DNA of 64,000 nt from the NCBI RefSeq assembly GCF_003086295.3, contig NC_092048.1, positions 110,128,276 through 110,192,275 on the forward strand. Direction: 5' to 3'. Below are positions 1 through 12,330 of this stretch, piece by piece. Source of the stretch: Arachis hypogaea. Lineage: Eukaryota > Streptophyta > Magnoliopsida > Fabales > Fabaceae. Made by a program: the position numbers and the translations under genes. The number at the start of each line of letters is the position of its first letter. Positions within the stretch are counted from its first letter, which is position 1. The notes beneath the pieces are model-generated. The model made no database searches and was not told where the DNA came from. It saw only the letters and a program-made list of their open reading frames with translations.

Positions 1-240
1 GAGGTCAGAATCCAACAGCATCTGCAGTCCTTTTTCAGCCTCTGAATCAGATTTTTGCTCAGGTCCCTCAATTTCAGCCAGAAAATACTTGAAATCACAG
101 AAAAACACACAAACTCATAGTAAAGTACAGAAATATAATTTTTGCATAAAAACTAATAAAAATATACTAAAAAGTAGCTAGATCCTACTAAAAACTACAT
201 GAAAATACCCCCAAAAAGCGTATAAAATATCCACTCATCA
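1..240 (-). mobile_element. LTR head, family A (partial, runs off window)
   Basis: Read on the minus strand this begins TGATGAGTGGATA and matches the first ~240 bp of the LTRs at 12289 and 20575 (same AGCGTATAA and CAACAGCATC tracts). The rest lies outside the window. It abuts another copy of the same LTR at 241, which suggests one family member inserted into the LTR of another. Confidence 0.8.
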
Positions 241-1344
241 AGGATCCATTGATCCTTTTGCGTCTGTCACTATGCCCAACACTTGCGAGTTTGAAGCTCG
301 TCACAGTCATCCCATCCCAGATCCTACTCAGAATACCACAGACAAGGTTTAGACGTTCCGGATCTCAAGAATGCTGCCAATTGATTCTAGCTTATACCAC
401 GAAGACTCTGATTTGAACCAGGAGGCTAAGAAATATGCACTCAATCTAAGGTAGAACGGAGGTGGTTTTCAGGCATGCGTTCATAGGTTGAGAATGGTGA
501 TGAGTGTCACGGATCATGACATTCATCAAGTTGAAGTGCGAATGAATATCTTAGAATAGAAACAAGCGTGATTGAATAGAAAACAGAAATAATTGCATTA
601 ATCCATCAAGACACAGCAGAGCTCCTCACCCCCAACCATGGGGTTTAGAGACTCATGGCGTAGAAGATACAAAATTCAGATGTAAAATGTCATGAGGTAC
701 AAAATGAATCACTAAAAGTAGTTTTTAGAATAAACTAGTGACCTAGGATTACAGAAAATGAGTAAGCTAGAATAGTTAGTATAGAAATCCACTTCCGGGG
801 CCCACTTGGTGTGTGCTTGGGCTGAGCATTAAAGCTTTCACATGTAGAGACTTTTCTTAGAGTTAAACGCCAGCTTTTGTGCCAGTTTGGGGGCGTTTAA
901 CTCCAGCTTTTATGCCAGTTCTGGCGTTTAACACCAGAATATGGTAGAAAGTTAGCGTTTAAACGCCAGTTTGCATCATCAAAACTCGGGCAAAGTATGG
1001 ACTATTATATATTGCTGGAAAGCCCAAGACGTCTACTTTCCAACGCAATTGAGAACGCGCCAATTGGGCTTCTATAGCTAGAGAAAATCCCTTTCGAGTG
1101 CAGGAGGGTCAGAATCCAACAGCATCTGCAGTCCTTTTTCAGCCTCTTAATCATATTTTTGCTCAGGTCCCTCAATTTTAGCCAGAAAATACCTGAAATC
1201 ACAGAAAAACACACAAGCTCATAGTAAATTCTAGAAATGTAAATTTTGAATAAAAACTAATAAAAATATAATAAAAAGTAATTAAAACATACTAAAAACT
1301 ACCTAAAAACAATGCCAAAAAGCGTATAAATTATCCACTCATCA
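241..1344 (-). mobile_element. Partial LTR, family A
   Basis: Similar over its whole length to the distal ~1.1 kb of the LTRs of element A (compare 11166-12289 and 19452-20575). It includes the GGCGTTTAACGCCAG-type motif cluster at about 860-975 and ends at ATCCACTCATCA. It is more diverged than the two A LTRs are from each other. The other LTR half and the internal region are missing. Its end at 1344 interrupts L1-derived sequence. Confidence 0.8.
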
Positions 1345-1751
1345 CCCTCCTTTGATGCGCTATACTATCTGAAACTTATGCATAAGAGCCATGTAACCAT
1401 AATGCTTATCTAGTAATTTGATATCGATGGCTTCCTTTTATGGTTCAGCCAAGCAGCTCTTCGCATCTTTCGTAAAAATAACACTTGGTAGACGAGAATC
1501 ACCTTGCTTACCTATCATGATACCATTCCCAAATAAAGACCCTACTAATCCAAAGGACTTAGACTTCTCTTCACGAATGACCTTATCTCTAAAAGATACT
1601 TTGGGTGGCTTTTCTAAACTCTCTCGAGAAGAACTCTTTTTGACACCTGATGCACATCCTCCCACGCTCCCTTATCCCTTTTGACGGCATGGTCGTCTTT
1701 CTTATTATGTTTCACCCTCAAACTCCTGCTCTCGTGCTCTTCTTCTCTCAT
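1345..1751 (-). pseudogene. L1-type LINE ORF1 fragment, broken
   Basis: Minus-strand translation from an ATG at 1751 gives a charged N-terminus (MREEEHESRSLRVK), and after a frame change a segment with KPPKVSFRDKVI. Past a stop it reads IKLLDKHYGYMALMHKF and then RIKGG. This order resembles the plant L1 ORF1 region (DUF4283-type RNA-binding protein) that precedes the zinc knuckle. At least two in-frame stops and one frameshift are present, and the copy is cut at 1344 by the family A LTR. No reverse transcriptase is present. The assignment rests on recalled family motifs, so it is moderate. Confidence 0.55.
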
Positions 1752-1774
1752 TTTTTGTACGTTAGAAATACATT

Positions 1775-2160
1775 CAAAAAATAGTAGCACATTACATCAC
1801 AAAAAAACTACCCATTCTGCTATTCTTGAAAAACGTAGCTAAAGATAAAAAATTATGCCTTTGGCAAAGGCTACGCTTTTTTGGCTTTGCAGACGTTTTA
1901 GTGGGGATGCCTATTCGGCCACTGCCTACTTTCAAAGGCTATGTTTTTTTGTATCAAAAGCTACACTTTTGGCATTTGGGCATAGAGTATGCTTTTCAAG
2001 TAATGTGTTTCATGACTAAAGGCTACGCTTTTCATCACACATGCTTACTAGAATTCAAAAGAATAGGCTACACTTATTTTTGCTGCTGTATCACCTTAAA
2101 AACGTAACAAGATTGTATACCTATAACTATTCTATAAAAGTGTAGCTTTAAGTCCCTCAT
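1775..2160. repeat. Subterminal-repeat debris, probable CACTA-type end
   Basis: Contains repeated, variably oriented copies of a motif like AAAGGCTACGCTTTT (about 1868-1890, 1935-1950, 1962-1975, 2020-2035, 2065-2080). Such short subterminal repeats are typical of En/Spm (CACTA) ends. I found no CACTA terminus or target duplication, so this is a remnant. The short ORF across it is a by-product of the repeats. Confidence 0.4.
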
Positions 2161-3330
2161 AGTGGTGGAGCTTTATTGAGGTAATGGGGGGCCATGGCCG
2201 CCCAAAGTTTTTGTAAAAATATTAGTAGTTCTAATTTAAAGAAAATAAAGTTAGCTTATTTAGTTAAATTGATATACTTTCAGTCTATGTATGTATTTGA
2301 TTTCAATGCCCATCTTCACCATTTTTCAAATTTTTTATCCTATTCTATTTGACAATAACAAATGGCATATCTTTAAATCAACAACAAGTCATCCTTAAAT
2401 GATTAAATCAACATTACAAATTAAATATCATTATAGAATTAACACGAAATTATATTTGACTTCTCATATATTTTCATGTATTATTTTATTTTTAGAATAA
2501 TAAAAATTATAATATAAATAGTAATAACATCAGTTATTAATAAAAAGTTATTATTTTATTTTTAAATAAACTTTATAAATTTAATGTCATTATAGTATCT
2601 TTTAAAATTGACCTTTTAAAATGTTAAAAAATAATTTATAAGTTATAATTGATTTTATATAATTTAAATAAAAAATAAACTTTTTGAAAAGAACAATCAG
2701 TTTTAGATAAAAAAAATTTTATTTTCTAAATAAAAATAGGTTTTTATATGAAAAAAATTTTTTTTTCATATAAAAGCTGATTCTTTTTAAAATTAATATT
2801 TTATTTAAAATTAATTTGACTTATTAATTTAAATGAAAATTTTTACTAATCAAAATCAGAATTACTTTTTTGTTAATCTTAAGTCTATGTAATCCTACAT
2901 ATTAATAATAAATTTAATAATAAAATAATTATATTTATAAATTTTATTTTAATATAAATATTATTATATAATTTTTTATTAAAATTTTTGGTCCGTCCAA
3001 ACATTTTTTTCAAGCTATTGATCCCTCACTTTTTTTAATTTTCTATATATATATATTCTAATAATTTTTTTCTAAAATCTAATATTTAATAATATGATTA
3101 TATATATAATCCTGTATTTACAATTAATTAGTCAAATATTATAAAATAAAAATAAATACATAATATTATAATACTATACAATTTTTTTAAATAATAAAAA
3201 TTATTATTAAACAAAATATATTTATAATGAACCAAAGGTATTGGGATGATCATAATTTTGAATATTTATACATCTCACACCAAATTACACATACCCATAT
3301 TAAAATATGCATGAGACCACTTAGAGTTTA
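2161..3330. other. AT-rich intergenic DNA
   Basis: No coding potential seen. It starts with a GC-rich palindromic patch (GGGGGGCCATGGCCGCCC, about 2185-2203) and becomes strongly AT-rich. It contains the inverted-repeat structure listed at 2625-2850. Confidence 0.6.
2625..2850. repeat. AT-rich hairpin, possible MITE
   Basis: Two arms of roughly 100 bp are inverted copies of each other. GAAAAGAACAATCAGTTTT near 2690 pairs with AAAAGCTGATTCTTTTT near 2775. The centre is a near-perfect palindrome (TATATGAAAAAAA against TTTTTTTCATATA, about 2735-2773). The outer edges and target duplication are unclear. Confidence 0.45.
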
Positions 3331-3338
3331 CTACTAAT

Positions 3339-4539
3339 CATAGTTGTAAGAACCGAACCGGTGATCGAATCGGTCAGGTTACTGGTTCATTAATTCATTG
3401 GTTCAACCGATAAACCGTTGGTTGAACCGGTAAAACCGGTTTCACGTAAATAAAAAATATAAAATACTAAAAATAGTCATAAACTTAATAAATTCAAAAT
3501 ACATATCTTTAGTTCTTCACCAACATTTTAAAAACAACCAAAAGTATAAAACAATAGCAATCCTAAATTCCCTAATTCCTATTCCCTAATAAGCAAGACA
3601 TCAACCTTAAAGGCTTATAAAACATTATTCATAACATTATTCATATTCAACAAGCATATTCAACACCTCGGTTTCAAGCATTAGTCAACAAGCATATTCA
3701 ACCCAGAACAAATCAACAAAACAACAAATTTTCAAGTTTTCAACAAACATATTCAACACAGAACAAATCAACAAAACAAGATTATTCATAGTTTCAAGCT
3801 TTCAACAAGCATATTCATCCCAGAAATTTGAAGTCTTCAACACAGAATAGAATAACACAGGAGAACTGTAGTTTAAGGTTGCTGGATAACATAGGAGAAG
3901 TGCAATTTAAGGTTCCTGGAGAACAAAGAAGAAGTGCAGAACAACATCATTCATAAGTCATAACAGCGAGTAGTGTAGAACAGAGGAGAACTGGAGCTAA
4001 CCTGTTTGACAGAGTAGAAGAGCGAGACAACGGCGCGACAATGAGAGACAGGGACGAAGTGGAGCCGGGGGTCTGTTCTATTCCTTCAGACTTCAGAATA
4101 GGTGTCCGGCGGTGAGACGAAGAAGACGACGGCGAGCGGCTGGTGGCGGTGGCTGGGTGAGTGACACTGTGACAGAGGTGAGGTGAGGTGGTGACGGGGA
4201 TTAGGGTTGCTGGGTTGGGGAAAAGTGGAAAGTGGAAACAGAAGAGGGATTGGGGGTGTGGGGTGGGTGGGATATGAGTCACGAGCGATCCTTTTTCTTT
4301 TATTCTTTTAATAAATCAAAACGACGTCGTTTTGGAAAATGATTTAAAAAAAAGCTTCCGAACCGGTCGGTTGAGCAAAAATCGCCAGTTTTTCGATTTT
4401 CATCAAAACCGACCGGTTCAAATTGGTTTCCAACGGTTCTTTTCCTTATCCGGTCATACTACTAAACCGGACTGATTAGAGGTCCGGTTCACCGTTTTTA
4501 GGTCGAACCGATCAGTTCGGTCCGGTTTTTACAACTATG
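3339..4539. mobile_element. Non-autonomous hAT-like transposon, 1201 bp
   Basis: The ends are inverted repeats: CATAGTTGTAAGAACCGAACC on the left, and the right end read in reverse gives CATAGTTGTAAAAACCGGACC. Direct copies of CTACTAAT flank it at 3331-3338 and 4540-4547. An 8-bp target duplication is the hallmark of the hAT superfamily. There is no transposase ORF. The interior has many CCGGTT-type motifs near both ends and a perfect 16-bp palindrome (AAAACGACGTCGTTTT, 4318-4333). A 111-codon minus-strand ORF (3947-4282) is Ser/Pro/His-rich with no recognisable domain. Confidence 0.8.
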
Positions 4540-4547
4540 CTACTAAT

Positions 4548-5410
4548 AATAAAGTACAAAAAACCAAAAATTATTGTCAATAAAAATCATTGTCAATAAA
4601 CCATCTTTCAATTTTTAACACTCCATCTTTACCAATAAAATATCATAATATGCATTTTAATTTTTATTAAAATCTCTAAAATTATCCTGCATAATTATAT
4701 GAAAAATAATTAAAAAAATTTTAATAATGTGTAAAGATGATTATAATTAATCCATATATAATTAAATTTTCTTTTTCCTATTTTAGCAATTATAATTAAT
4801 CAATTAACTCATTAACAAACTGAAATTACAACTAAGTGATGAATTCTAACAAACTAACAACAAATGAAATTAGGTTTGCCATGCTTAAATGTATAAAAAG
4901 TCATAATCATGCTAGCTTTATATATTGTGCAGTTTCAATCATGTGTCATTCATACTTTTTAAACAGACAATGTATGAGAGCGAAATCAATGTAATTATCT
5001 TTATATTTGCCAAATGAGAGAAACCAATAGCATAATAGTTAACAGCTGACCATATCTATATTCGAATATATATTCCAGATGTATTAAGGATATGTGAAAA
5101 CAGAAGAACGACGATATGAAAGAGATACAAATTTTGCATGTTAAAGAACTTTAGATAAATTTTTCTGTTTATTATTTCACACTATTGAATAAAGGACATT
5201 AATAAAATAAATCGTAATTTATTTATAATATAAGTTATTTAAATTAAATTATATAATTTTTTTATTTTTTAATTACTAAAATTATGTGAAATATTCAGTT
5301 ATAATAAAATTACCTTAAAATCCTAATTGATAAAAAATCAACTCATTTCATAATTTTTTAATTAATTTTAATAAAATAGTTTTTAAAAATATAAAGTTGA
5401 AATTTTTAGA
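4548..5410. other. AT-rich intergenic DNA, no feature seen
   Basis: Non-coding AT-rich sequence without recognisable gene, element end or tandem repeat. Confidence 0.6.
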
Positions 5411-5419
5411 TTTTTAAAA

Positions 5420-5712
5420 AGTTTAATTATTCTGTTGGGCTTTATAGTTTTGCGAAATTTTCAGTTAGTCTCTATACTTTTTTCTTTTAATTAGGTCCCT
5501 GCACTAATTTTTTTTCCAATTGAGTCTCTACACTTTTTTTTTATTTAAGTCTCTGCACTAATTTTTTTTTAGTTGGGTCCCTATATAATTAAGCCAATTA
5601 CTACCAAAAGGGACTTAATTAAAAAAAATTTAGTGCAAAAACCTAATTAAAAAAAATAGAAACTTAATTAAAAATTTTGTAAAATTATAAAAATCAATAA
5701 AATAATTAAACC
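5420..5712. mobile_element. MULE-type MITE, 293 bp
   Basis: The left end (AGTTTAATTATTCTGTTGGG) and the reversed right end (GGTTTAATTATTTTATTGAT) are long imperfect inverted repeats of about 50 bp. Direct copies of TTTTTAAAA at 5411-5419 and 5713-5721 give a 9-bp target duplication, the size usual for Mutator-like elements. The interior has repeats of the type 'gtccctgcactaattttt' in both orientations. No coding capacity. Confidence 0.65.
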
Positions 5713-5807
5713 TTTTTAAAAGTACGAGATGTTACCATGGTTCTCTTAATAAAAAACAACTTGAAGACTCACTAATAGCAAAAGTATCGGTGTAAAAAGT
5801 AACAAAC

Positions 5808-5934
5808 CTCTTTGGACTTCCATTTCATCATTAATAGTTTCCCAGCTTGCAGCATCACTTAGTTCACTTCCAGTAGTAATAAGTGATTCGTCATCATCAC
5901 CTCGACTAACAACATAGATTCCCTCGGGTCCGAC
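5808..5934 (-). CDS. Possible single exon of a host gene, function unknown
   Basis: On the minus strand this 127-bp segment is open. It follows a plausible acceptor (CATTTTACTTTTAG) and is followed by a donor-like GTTTGT. It encodes an acidic peptide including GIYVVSRGDDDES and SELSDAASWETINDEM. It has normal exon-like composition inside AT-rich surroundings and no match to the transposon ORFs in the window. Any upstream part of the gene would lie at higher coordinates, across the LTR-like sequence that begins at 6055. I do not recognise the protein, and it may equally be a gene fragment carried by an element. Confidence 0.4.
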
Positions 5935-6054
5935 CTAAAAGTAAAATGAAAATTTCAACAGAAATAGAAAAAAGAAAAAAGTTCTATGTGCAATGAGTAC
6001 GATATCCTACCCTGATTCTAGGTGTTATAATATCTTGCAACACTAAAGCACAAT

Positions 6055-7819
6055 TGTAACACTCTATCACACAGAATTTTACACTTAAGTTTATAAATTA
6101 GAGGTGATAGAGTATTACGACCTCTAAAAATAAAATGTGTACATAGGCATATATAAAAAAGGAGTTTATCTAGGAGTCTTGAAAAAAAAGTTGAACAACA
6201 CAGAACTCGAAAGTCACATCACATTCGAACGGTTAAGATTAAAACGCATAATAAGCAAAACAGAAGAAACACTACATATGAGATAAGAGTTTCAAAAAAG
6301 ATACATATTACCAAGCTCCAAACTCGACCTACGAAGTAAAGACCCATCAGAGTGTATACATACATATATACAACTCAAAATAAACCAAAACATAAATACA
6401 GATCCTAGTTCTCCAAAGTCCACCTTTAAGAGGGACAAAATACATGTTCTATACAAAAAGTGGAGAATACTACACACACATACACACACATAAAGCATAA
6501 TATTCGAAAGTAGATCTTTGCTTCAGCAGAGCCTCCAGCATGCTCAGCAAGATGTCTCGCGTCCTGCATCTAAAAACAACAGAATATGTATGGAATGAGA
6601 ACTGGAGGTTTTCAGTATGGTAAAGGTGCCCGTATATATAATAATGTCCCAAGAAGTCAGAGGCATTCCAAAATTCCAATAACTCATATTCATATCCTAA
6701 AGTTTTCACTAAACCAAAATTATGGTGACTATATCTAGGAAATTCTAATCTAACTCTTCGTTTTCTACTCTTTGCAAACCTCCTAATTAATCACCAAGTG
6801 GAACAACCGTCAGCGCCTCCTTCACCCACCAAAGGGATCTCTCAAAAATATACACAAATAAGACAAACAAGGAAGGCACAATTATGGATAGTAGATACAA
6901 CAGATAGATCAAGTAGCAATTAGTTATAGTAAAGTAATTAGATAAGCCAAAACAAATGCATACTCAAACAAAATATACAAGTGCATATGATGCATATCTG
7001 TCCTATGGCCGATGAGTCTTATCCGTCGGTTATTCAGACAAACCGAAATATCCAGTAGCAAACCCTGGACAATTCCTGCGTGTACGCATCCCCAAGAGTC
7101 TACCTAACGAAACTCGTGTTTCTGATAATTTAAATGCATATGCCAAATAGATCTTTAGTTCATATGAATGTCATCATCACCATCAATTCATATCTTATAG
7201 ATCTTTATCCAGCATCATTGATTCAATAATTCACTTCACAAATCTTCTTCAATGTCAACTTAACTCCCTCAGTAGATTTTCTCCCTTTCCTAAGTCCAAC
7301 ACTAGCTATCGGACCTTAAACAGAAATTACAGACATTTGTAAAGCTAGAGGAATGCTTGAAAATTCAAAAATTATAAGTTCCAGAAAAACATGGATCATG
7401 CGTATGCAAGAATTCGCAAGAAGATAGTGTTGTGTACGCATGCACTGTATGTGTACGTGAGTATTTTGGGCAGAAGAGGAGTTTTGTGTATGCATGCACG
7501 TTTTCGCATACCCATGAGTCTAAAGATGACAATGTCGCGTATGCATCTATATTCCACATATGCGAGTGTGTGGCAGAGCCTAAAACTCGCGTCTTTGATA
7601 CTATCGTATACGTAACCATATCAGTTTTGCCAAAAAGCTGTTAAGTTCAGAAAAATCAATTTTTTATACCAAACTTCAAACGTGCATAACTTTTTTGTTA
7701 AAAATAATTTTCAGTCTGTTCTATGAATGTTATAAACTTCACAGACCCAGTTTTTATTCAAAATAAGTTTCACAAGATTTGGGAGTCCGGAAGCCAAGTT
7801 ATAGCCCGCCAAAGTTGGT
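6055..7819. mobile_element. LTR-like sequence, left half (split by element B)
   Basis: Begins TGTAACACTCTATCAC, a start typical of legume Ty3/gypsy LTRs, preceded by ACAAT. It has no coding content. It carries a cluster of GTACGCATGC/GTATGCATAC-like motifs at about 7390-7610. It stops exactly at the TTGGT target duplication of element B and resumes at 41994. Whether this is a solo LTR cannot be decided because no second copy lies in the window. Confidence 0.55.
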
Positions 7820-9549
7820 TGATAAATCCCGATTTTGTGGTTTATCTTGTGCTTATTTTGGGAGATTTTATCGATATTTCTCACACTTATTCGCAAGAAA
7901 TGCATGGTTTTGTGTTCACTTCCCAATATTGCTCCATGATGGAAAACATGCTTATTTTGCCTTAAAATTGCCATATTTTAATCTTCTTCAATTGCCATTC
8001 GATGCCGTGATGTATTTGTTGAGTAATTTCAGGAATTATAGGGTAGGAATGACTTAGAAGAGAGGGAGAAAGCATGTACAAAGAGGGAGGAACATGAAGA
8101 ATTGAAATCTTGGGAAAAGCAGCATCGGCGCGCCCGCGCACTCCACGTAGACGCGTGGATGGGATTGGCTGGAAGCGGCGCACAAGGATGGACGCATCCG
8201 CGCAGATCAGAAGATTCCTATCGACGCACACGCGCACTTGGCGTGCACGCGTGGGAAGCTGCACGTGACCTCATTAAAGAAAATTATGCCTGGCAATTTT
8301 TGAGGCTCATCAAGCCCTATTTCAAGCTGTTTCTGCATGGAAAAGACCCAAGGATGCTAGGGGGAAAGGGGGGATCAATCATTTTTACACCAAGACATAA
8401 TTTTAGCTAGTTTTTTGGTTCTTTGGTTATTCTAGAGAGAGAATCCCTTGTTCCTCTCTAGATCTAATTTTAATTTGATCTTTCCTTGTTGATTTATGAA
8501 TTGGATCTTGTTAATTACTAGTTTTAATTGTTCAATTTGAATTTCTTGTTAAAATTTTGCTTTTATCTAGTGATAGTTTTATGAATTCTTGTCAATTGTC
8601 ATTTTATACCCATTTCATAAATGTTGTGAATCTTGACTTGTTGATGTTACATTGATGATTTCTATGTTTAATCTTGTTGTTTGGATGATTGTATGTTGAT
8701 AATTGTTAGTGGGTACTTGTAGATTTCAATTTAATTGCTATTTTGAACATGTCTTTTGTTAATGCTTTCCAAGTGTTTGATGAATTGTTTACTTTGATTA
8801 TGGAGTAGTCTTCTTTACTCTTGGCCTAGGTCAAGGGAATTGGGTAAACTTGAGTCATTGGGTCTAATGGATTTGATGATTTGGGAGTCTTTGGTGGTCA
8901 ATTTGATACTCATTGACGCCAACCCACTACTAATTCAATTAGTAGGTAGGTTGGGACTTATGGGTTGATGTGATCAAAGCCATTTGACGTACTTCAAGTC
9001 TAGGAGTAGATATCACGTACTTAAGACTTTGAGGGTAGACTTAATGAGCTTGGTTTCTCATAATTGTCAAGATACGGTTGTTAGACAAGGATCGTGACCC
9101 CAATTCCCATGCCTAGCCAAGAGTTGCTTTTATTATTCATATTTAAAAACCAATTTTCCCAAATTATTTGCTTTAGTTACAGTTACTTGTTTGGTTTATA
9201 ATAGAACTAAGTGGAATGTTGCTTGTTCATTGGAATTGCTCATGTTTTGCTTAGATAGTTGAATTAGTTTGTTGCAATTTAAGATTACTTGCTTGTTAAG
9301 ATTCTCATTTATTTTTATGCTCATAACTCACAACTCCGGATTTCTAACCAATGTTGAAGCACATGTTTGCCCATTCCTTGTGAGACGACCCAAGGTTTGA
9401 ATACTTCGGTTATTTCTATTGGGGTTGAACTTGTGACAACCAAATCCCTCTCTAAATTTGACCCCCGAGGATTGTTGTTGGTAGAGCTATACTTGCAACG
9501 TGATTTTATTGGAGAAAATCTTTACCAATACACCCTTGGGTGCCTGTCA
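7820..9549 (+). repeat. Element B 5' LTR
   Basis: Starts TGATAAATCC and ends GGGTGCCTGTCA. It contains a CGCG motif cluster at about 8127-8270 and the block GACGACCC..GGTTTGAATACTTCGG at about 9384-9410 that recurs in element E. Confidence 0.93.
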
Positions 9550-9555
9550 AATTTT

Positions 9556-9573
9556 TGGCGCCGTTGTCGGGGA
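9556..9573 (+). other. Element B primer-binding site (tRNA-Asp type)
   Basis: TGGCGCCGTTGTCGGGGA matches the complement of the plant tRNA-Asp 3' end at 17 of 18 positions. It lies 6 bp after the LTR, the usual place for a minus-strand primer site. Confidence 0.9.
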
Positions 9574-9698
9574 ATGGTTGCAACATATGCCTTGATATTG
9601 GTTATGTGAATATGTGAATATTGTAGATATTTTACCTCTTTCAATACTTAGCTATAGTTTAGATTTCTTTTGCATTTGTGCTATGACTTTCAAGTTTG

Positions 9699-10559
9699 AT
9701 GACTCGGTCTCAACCGAATTCTAGCTTAGCCAATATTGATCCCGAGATCGAAAGAACTTTGTTACACACTCGGCAAGTTAGACGGCGGTTGGACTATACG
9801 CCTAGTACTTCGGCCTCTCTTGAGGAAAATACCAAATCACTAGACGTCACCGAGAGTGACTTGGAGTCCGCTACTTCCTATTCTTCTGTTGACACTACTA
9901 ATACATCTTTGCATCCTACAGGTGAGCCACACATGGCGGAGCCACGCCGGATCACTTTGCATGAGCAAGGAGCTCCGGATATCATACTTCAACCATTGCA
10001 AGCAAGGTATCCTAACCTTGATCCAAACTTTAAGTTGAAGAGTAGCTTGATAAATCTACTTCCTAAGTATCATGGGTTGCCGGGTCAAGACTCCATCCGA
10101 CATTTGAAGGATTTTCAAGTTGATTTTTCTACGGCTCGAAGGCATGGAGCCGATGAGGTAGCTATCATGGTTTTTGCATTCCCTTTCTCTCTTGAAGCGC
10201 AAGCAAAAACATGGTTCTACTCGCTACCGGATGAGATTGTGACTAATTGGGATTTCTTGAGAAGAGAGTTTCTTGATAAGTTCTTCCCACCGGAGAAGAC
10301 CGACTACATCCTGAAAGAGATTTCGGGTATAATGCAAAGAGACCAAGAGAGTTTGTACGAGTATTGGTCTCGGTTCAAGAGGCTATTGGAGTCATGTCCA
10401 CACCACGGAATGACCACTCACTTGCTCATTAGCTACTTTACCGGAGGTCTTTGTGCGGAAGATAGAAGATTGCTCACCGCTTCTAGTGGCGGTTCCCTTT
10501 CGAAAAACAAGACGGAGGGAGAAGCTTGGAATTTGATAAAGGATGTTGCCAAAGCTACA
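9699..10559 (+). pseudogene. gag: Element B gag, N-terminal part (interrupted by element A)
   Basis: Starts at ATG 9699 (MTRSQPNSS). From about residue 125 it contains the gag helical core typical of Athila and other plant Ty3/gypsy elements (LPKYHGLPGQDSIRHLKDF, FPFSLEAQAKTWFYSLP, FFPPEKTDYILKEI, LYEYWSRFKRL). The protein would form the virus-like particle. Element A inserted after codon GCT ACA. Skipping A and one copy of the CTACA duplication restores the same frame at 20581, which shows the frame was open when A landed. Confidence 0.85.
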
Positions 10560-12289
10560 TAGTGCGCAGAAAATGTGATTACACTTTGATTATGTAAAAT
10601 TCATTGCTCTTTCTTTCCCTGGCAATGGCACCAAAAACGCGATGCCAATACCATGGTTCACAACTTCGCACAACTAACCAGCAAGTGCACTGGGTCGTCC
10701 AAGTAATACCTTACGTGAGTAAGGGTCGAATCCCACGGAGATTGTTGGTATGAAGCAAGCTATGGTCACCTTGTAAATCTCAGTCAGGCGGATATAAAAT
10801 AGTAATGGGGTTTTCGAAAATAATTAATAAAATAGGGACAGAAATACTTATGTAAATCATTGGTGAGAATTTCAGATAAGTGAATAGAGATGCTTTCATT
10901 CCTCTGAACCTCTGCTTTCCTGCTATCTTCATCCAATCAGTCTTACTTCTTTCCATGGCTGGCTTTATGTAATGCATCACCATTGTCAATGGCTACTTTC
11001 GGTCTTCTCTCGGGAAAATGATCCAAATGCCCTGTCACAGCACGGCTAATCCTCTGGAGGCATCACACTTGTCAATGGTTACATCCTATCCTCTCAGTGA
11101 AAGTGGTCAACGCACCCTGTCACAGCATGGCTATTCATCTGTCGGTTCTCGATCATGCTGGAATAGGATTTACTATCCTTTTGCGTCTGTCACTACGCCC
11201 AGCAATTGCGAGTTTGAAGCTCGTCACAGTCATTCAATCATTGAATCCTACTCGGAATACCACAGACAAGGTTTAGACTTTCCGGATTCTCTTGAATGCC
11301 GCCATCATTCTAGCTTACACCACGAAGATTCTGATTAAGAGATCTAAGAGACACTCATTCAATCGGAAGTAGAACGGAAGTGGTTGTCAGGCACGCGTTC
11401 ATGGGGAATGATGATGATTGTCACGTTCATCACATTTAGGTTGAAGTGCGAATGAATATCTTAGAAGCAGGATAAGTTGAATTGAATAGAAAACAGTAGT
11501 ACTTTGCATTAATCTTTGAGGAACAGCAGAGCTCCACACCTTAATCTATGGAGTGTAGAAACTCTACCGTTAAAAATACATAAGTGAATAGAGGGTAAGC
11601 ATGGCCGAATGGCCAGCCTCCCATGGAGGTCTAGAGATCTAAAAATGATCAAAAGATGTCTAATACAATAGTAAAAAGTCCTATTTATAATAAACTAGCT
11701 ACTAGGGTTTACAGAAGTAAGTAATTGATGCATAAATCCACTTCCGGGGCCCACTTGGTGTGTGCTTGGGCTGAGCTTGAGTGTTACACGTGTAGAGGTC
11801 ATTCCTGGAGTTGAACGCCAGCTTTTGTGCCAGTTTGGGCGTTGAACTCCACTTTGCAGCTTGTTTCTGGCGCTGGACGCCAGAATTGGACAGAGAGCTG
11901 GCGTTGAACGCCAGTTTGCGTCATCTAAACTTGGGCAAAGTATGGATTATTATATATTGCTGGAAAGCCCTATATGTCTACTTTCCAACGCAATTAGAAG
12001 CGCGCCATTTTGAGTTTTGTAGCTCCAGAAAATCCATTTTGAGTGCAGGGAGGTCAGAATCCAACAGCATCAGCAGTCCTTCTTTAACCTCTGAATCTGA
12101 TTTTTGCTCAAGTCCCTCAATTTCAGCCAGAAAATACCTGAAATCACAGAAAAACACACAAACTCATAGTAAAGTCCAGAAATGTAATTTTAACATAAAA
12201 ACTAATGAAAATATCCCTAAAAGTAACTAGATCCTACTAAAGACATACTAAAAACAATGCCAAAAAGCGTATAAATTATCCGCTCATCA
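10560..12289 (-). repeat. Element A 3' LTR
   Basis: On the minus strand it begins TGATGAGCGGATAATTTATA and ends GCGCACTA (CA to TA). It holds the GGCGTTGAACGCC motif cluster at about 11808-11918 and the stem-loop CTTAC/TCAC/GTAAG at 10710-10723. Confidence 0.92.
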
Positions 12290-12327
12290 CAACACCAAAC
12301 TTAAATTGTTGCTTGTCCCCAAGCAAC
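12290..12327 (-). promoter_or_regulatory. Element A PPT region with upstream RGGA-loop hairpin
   Basis: On the minus strand GTTGCTTG-GGGA-CAAGCAAC forms a perfect 8-bp stem with a 4-nt loop (12327-12308). AATTTAAGTTTGGTGTTG follows and runs straight into the 3' LTR. The purine-rich stretch is where the plus-strand primer would be expected. The same layout occurs in elements B and C. Confidence 0.75.
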
Positions 12328-12330
12328 TGA

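Noticed and set aside
7365..7644. Three overlapping ORFs on both strands near 7.5 kb
   Set aside because: They follow the GTACGCATGC motif cluster; no conserved domain and no start context.
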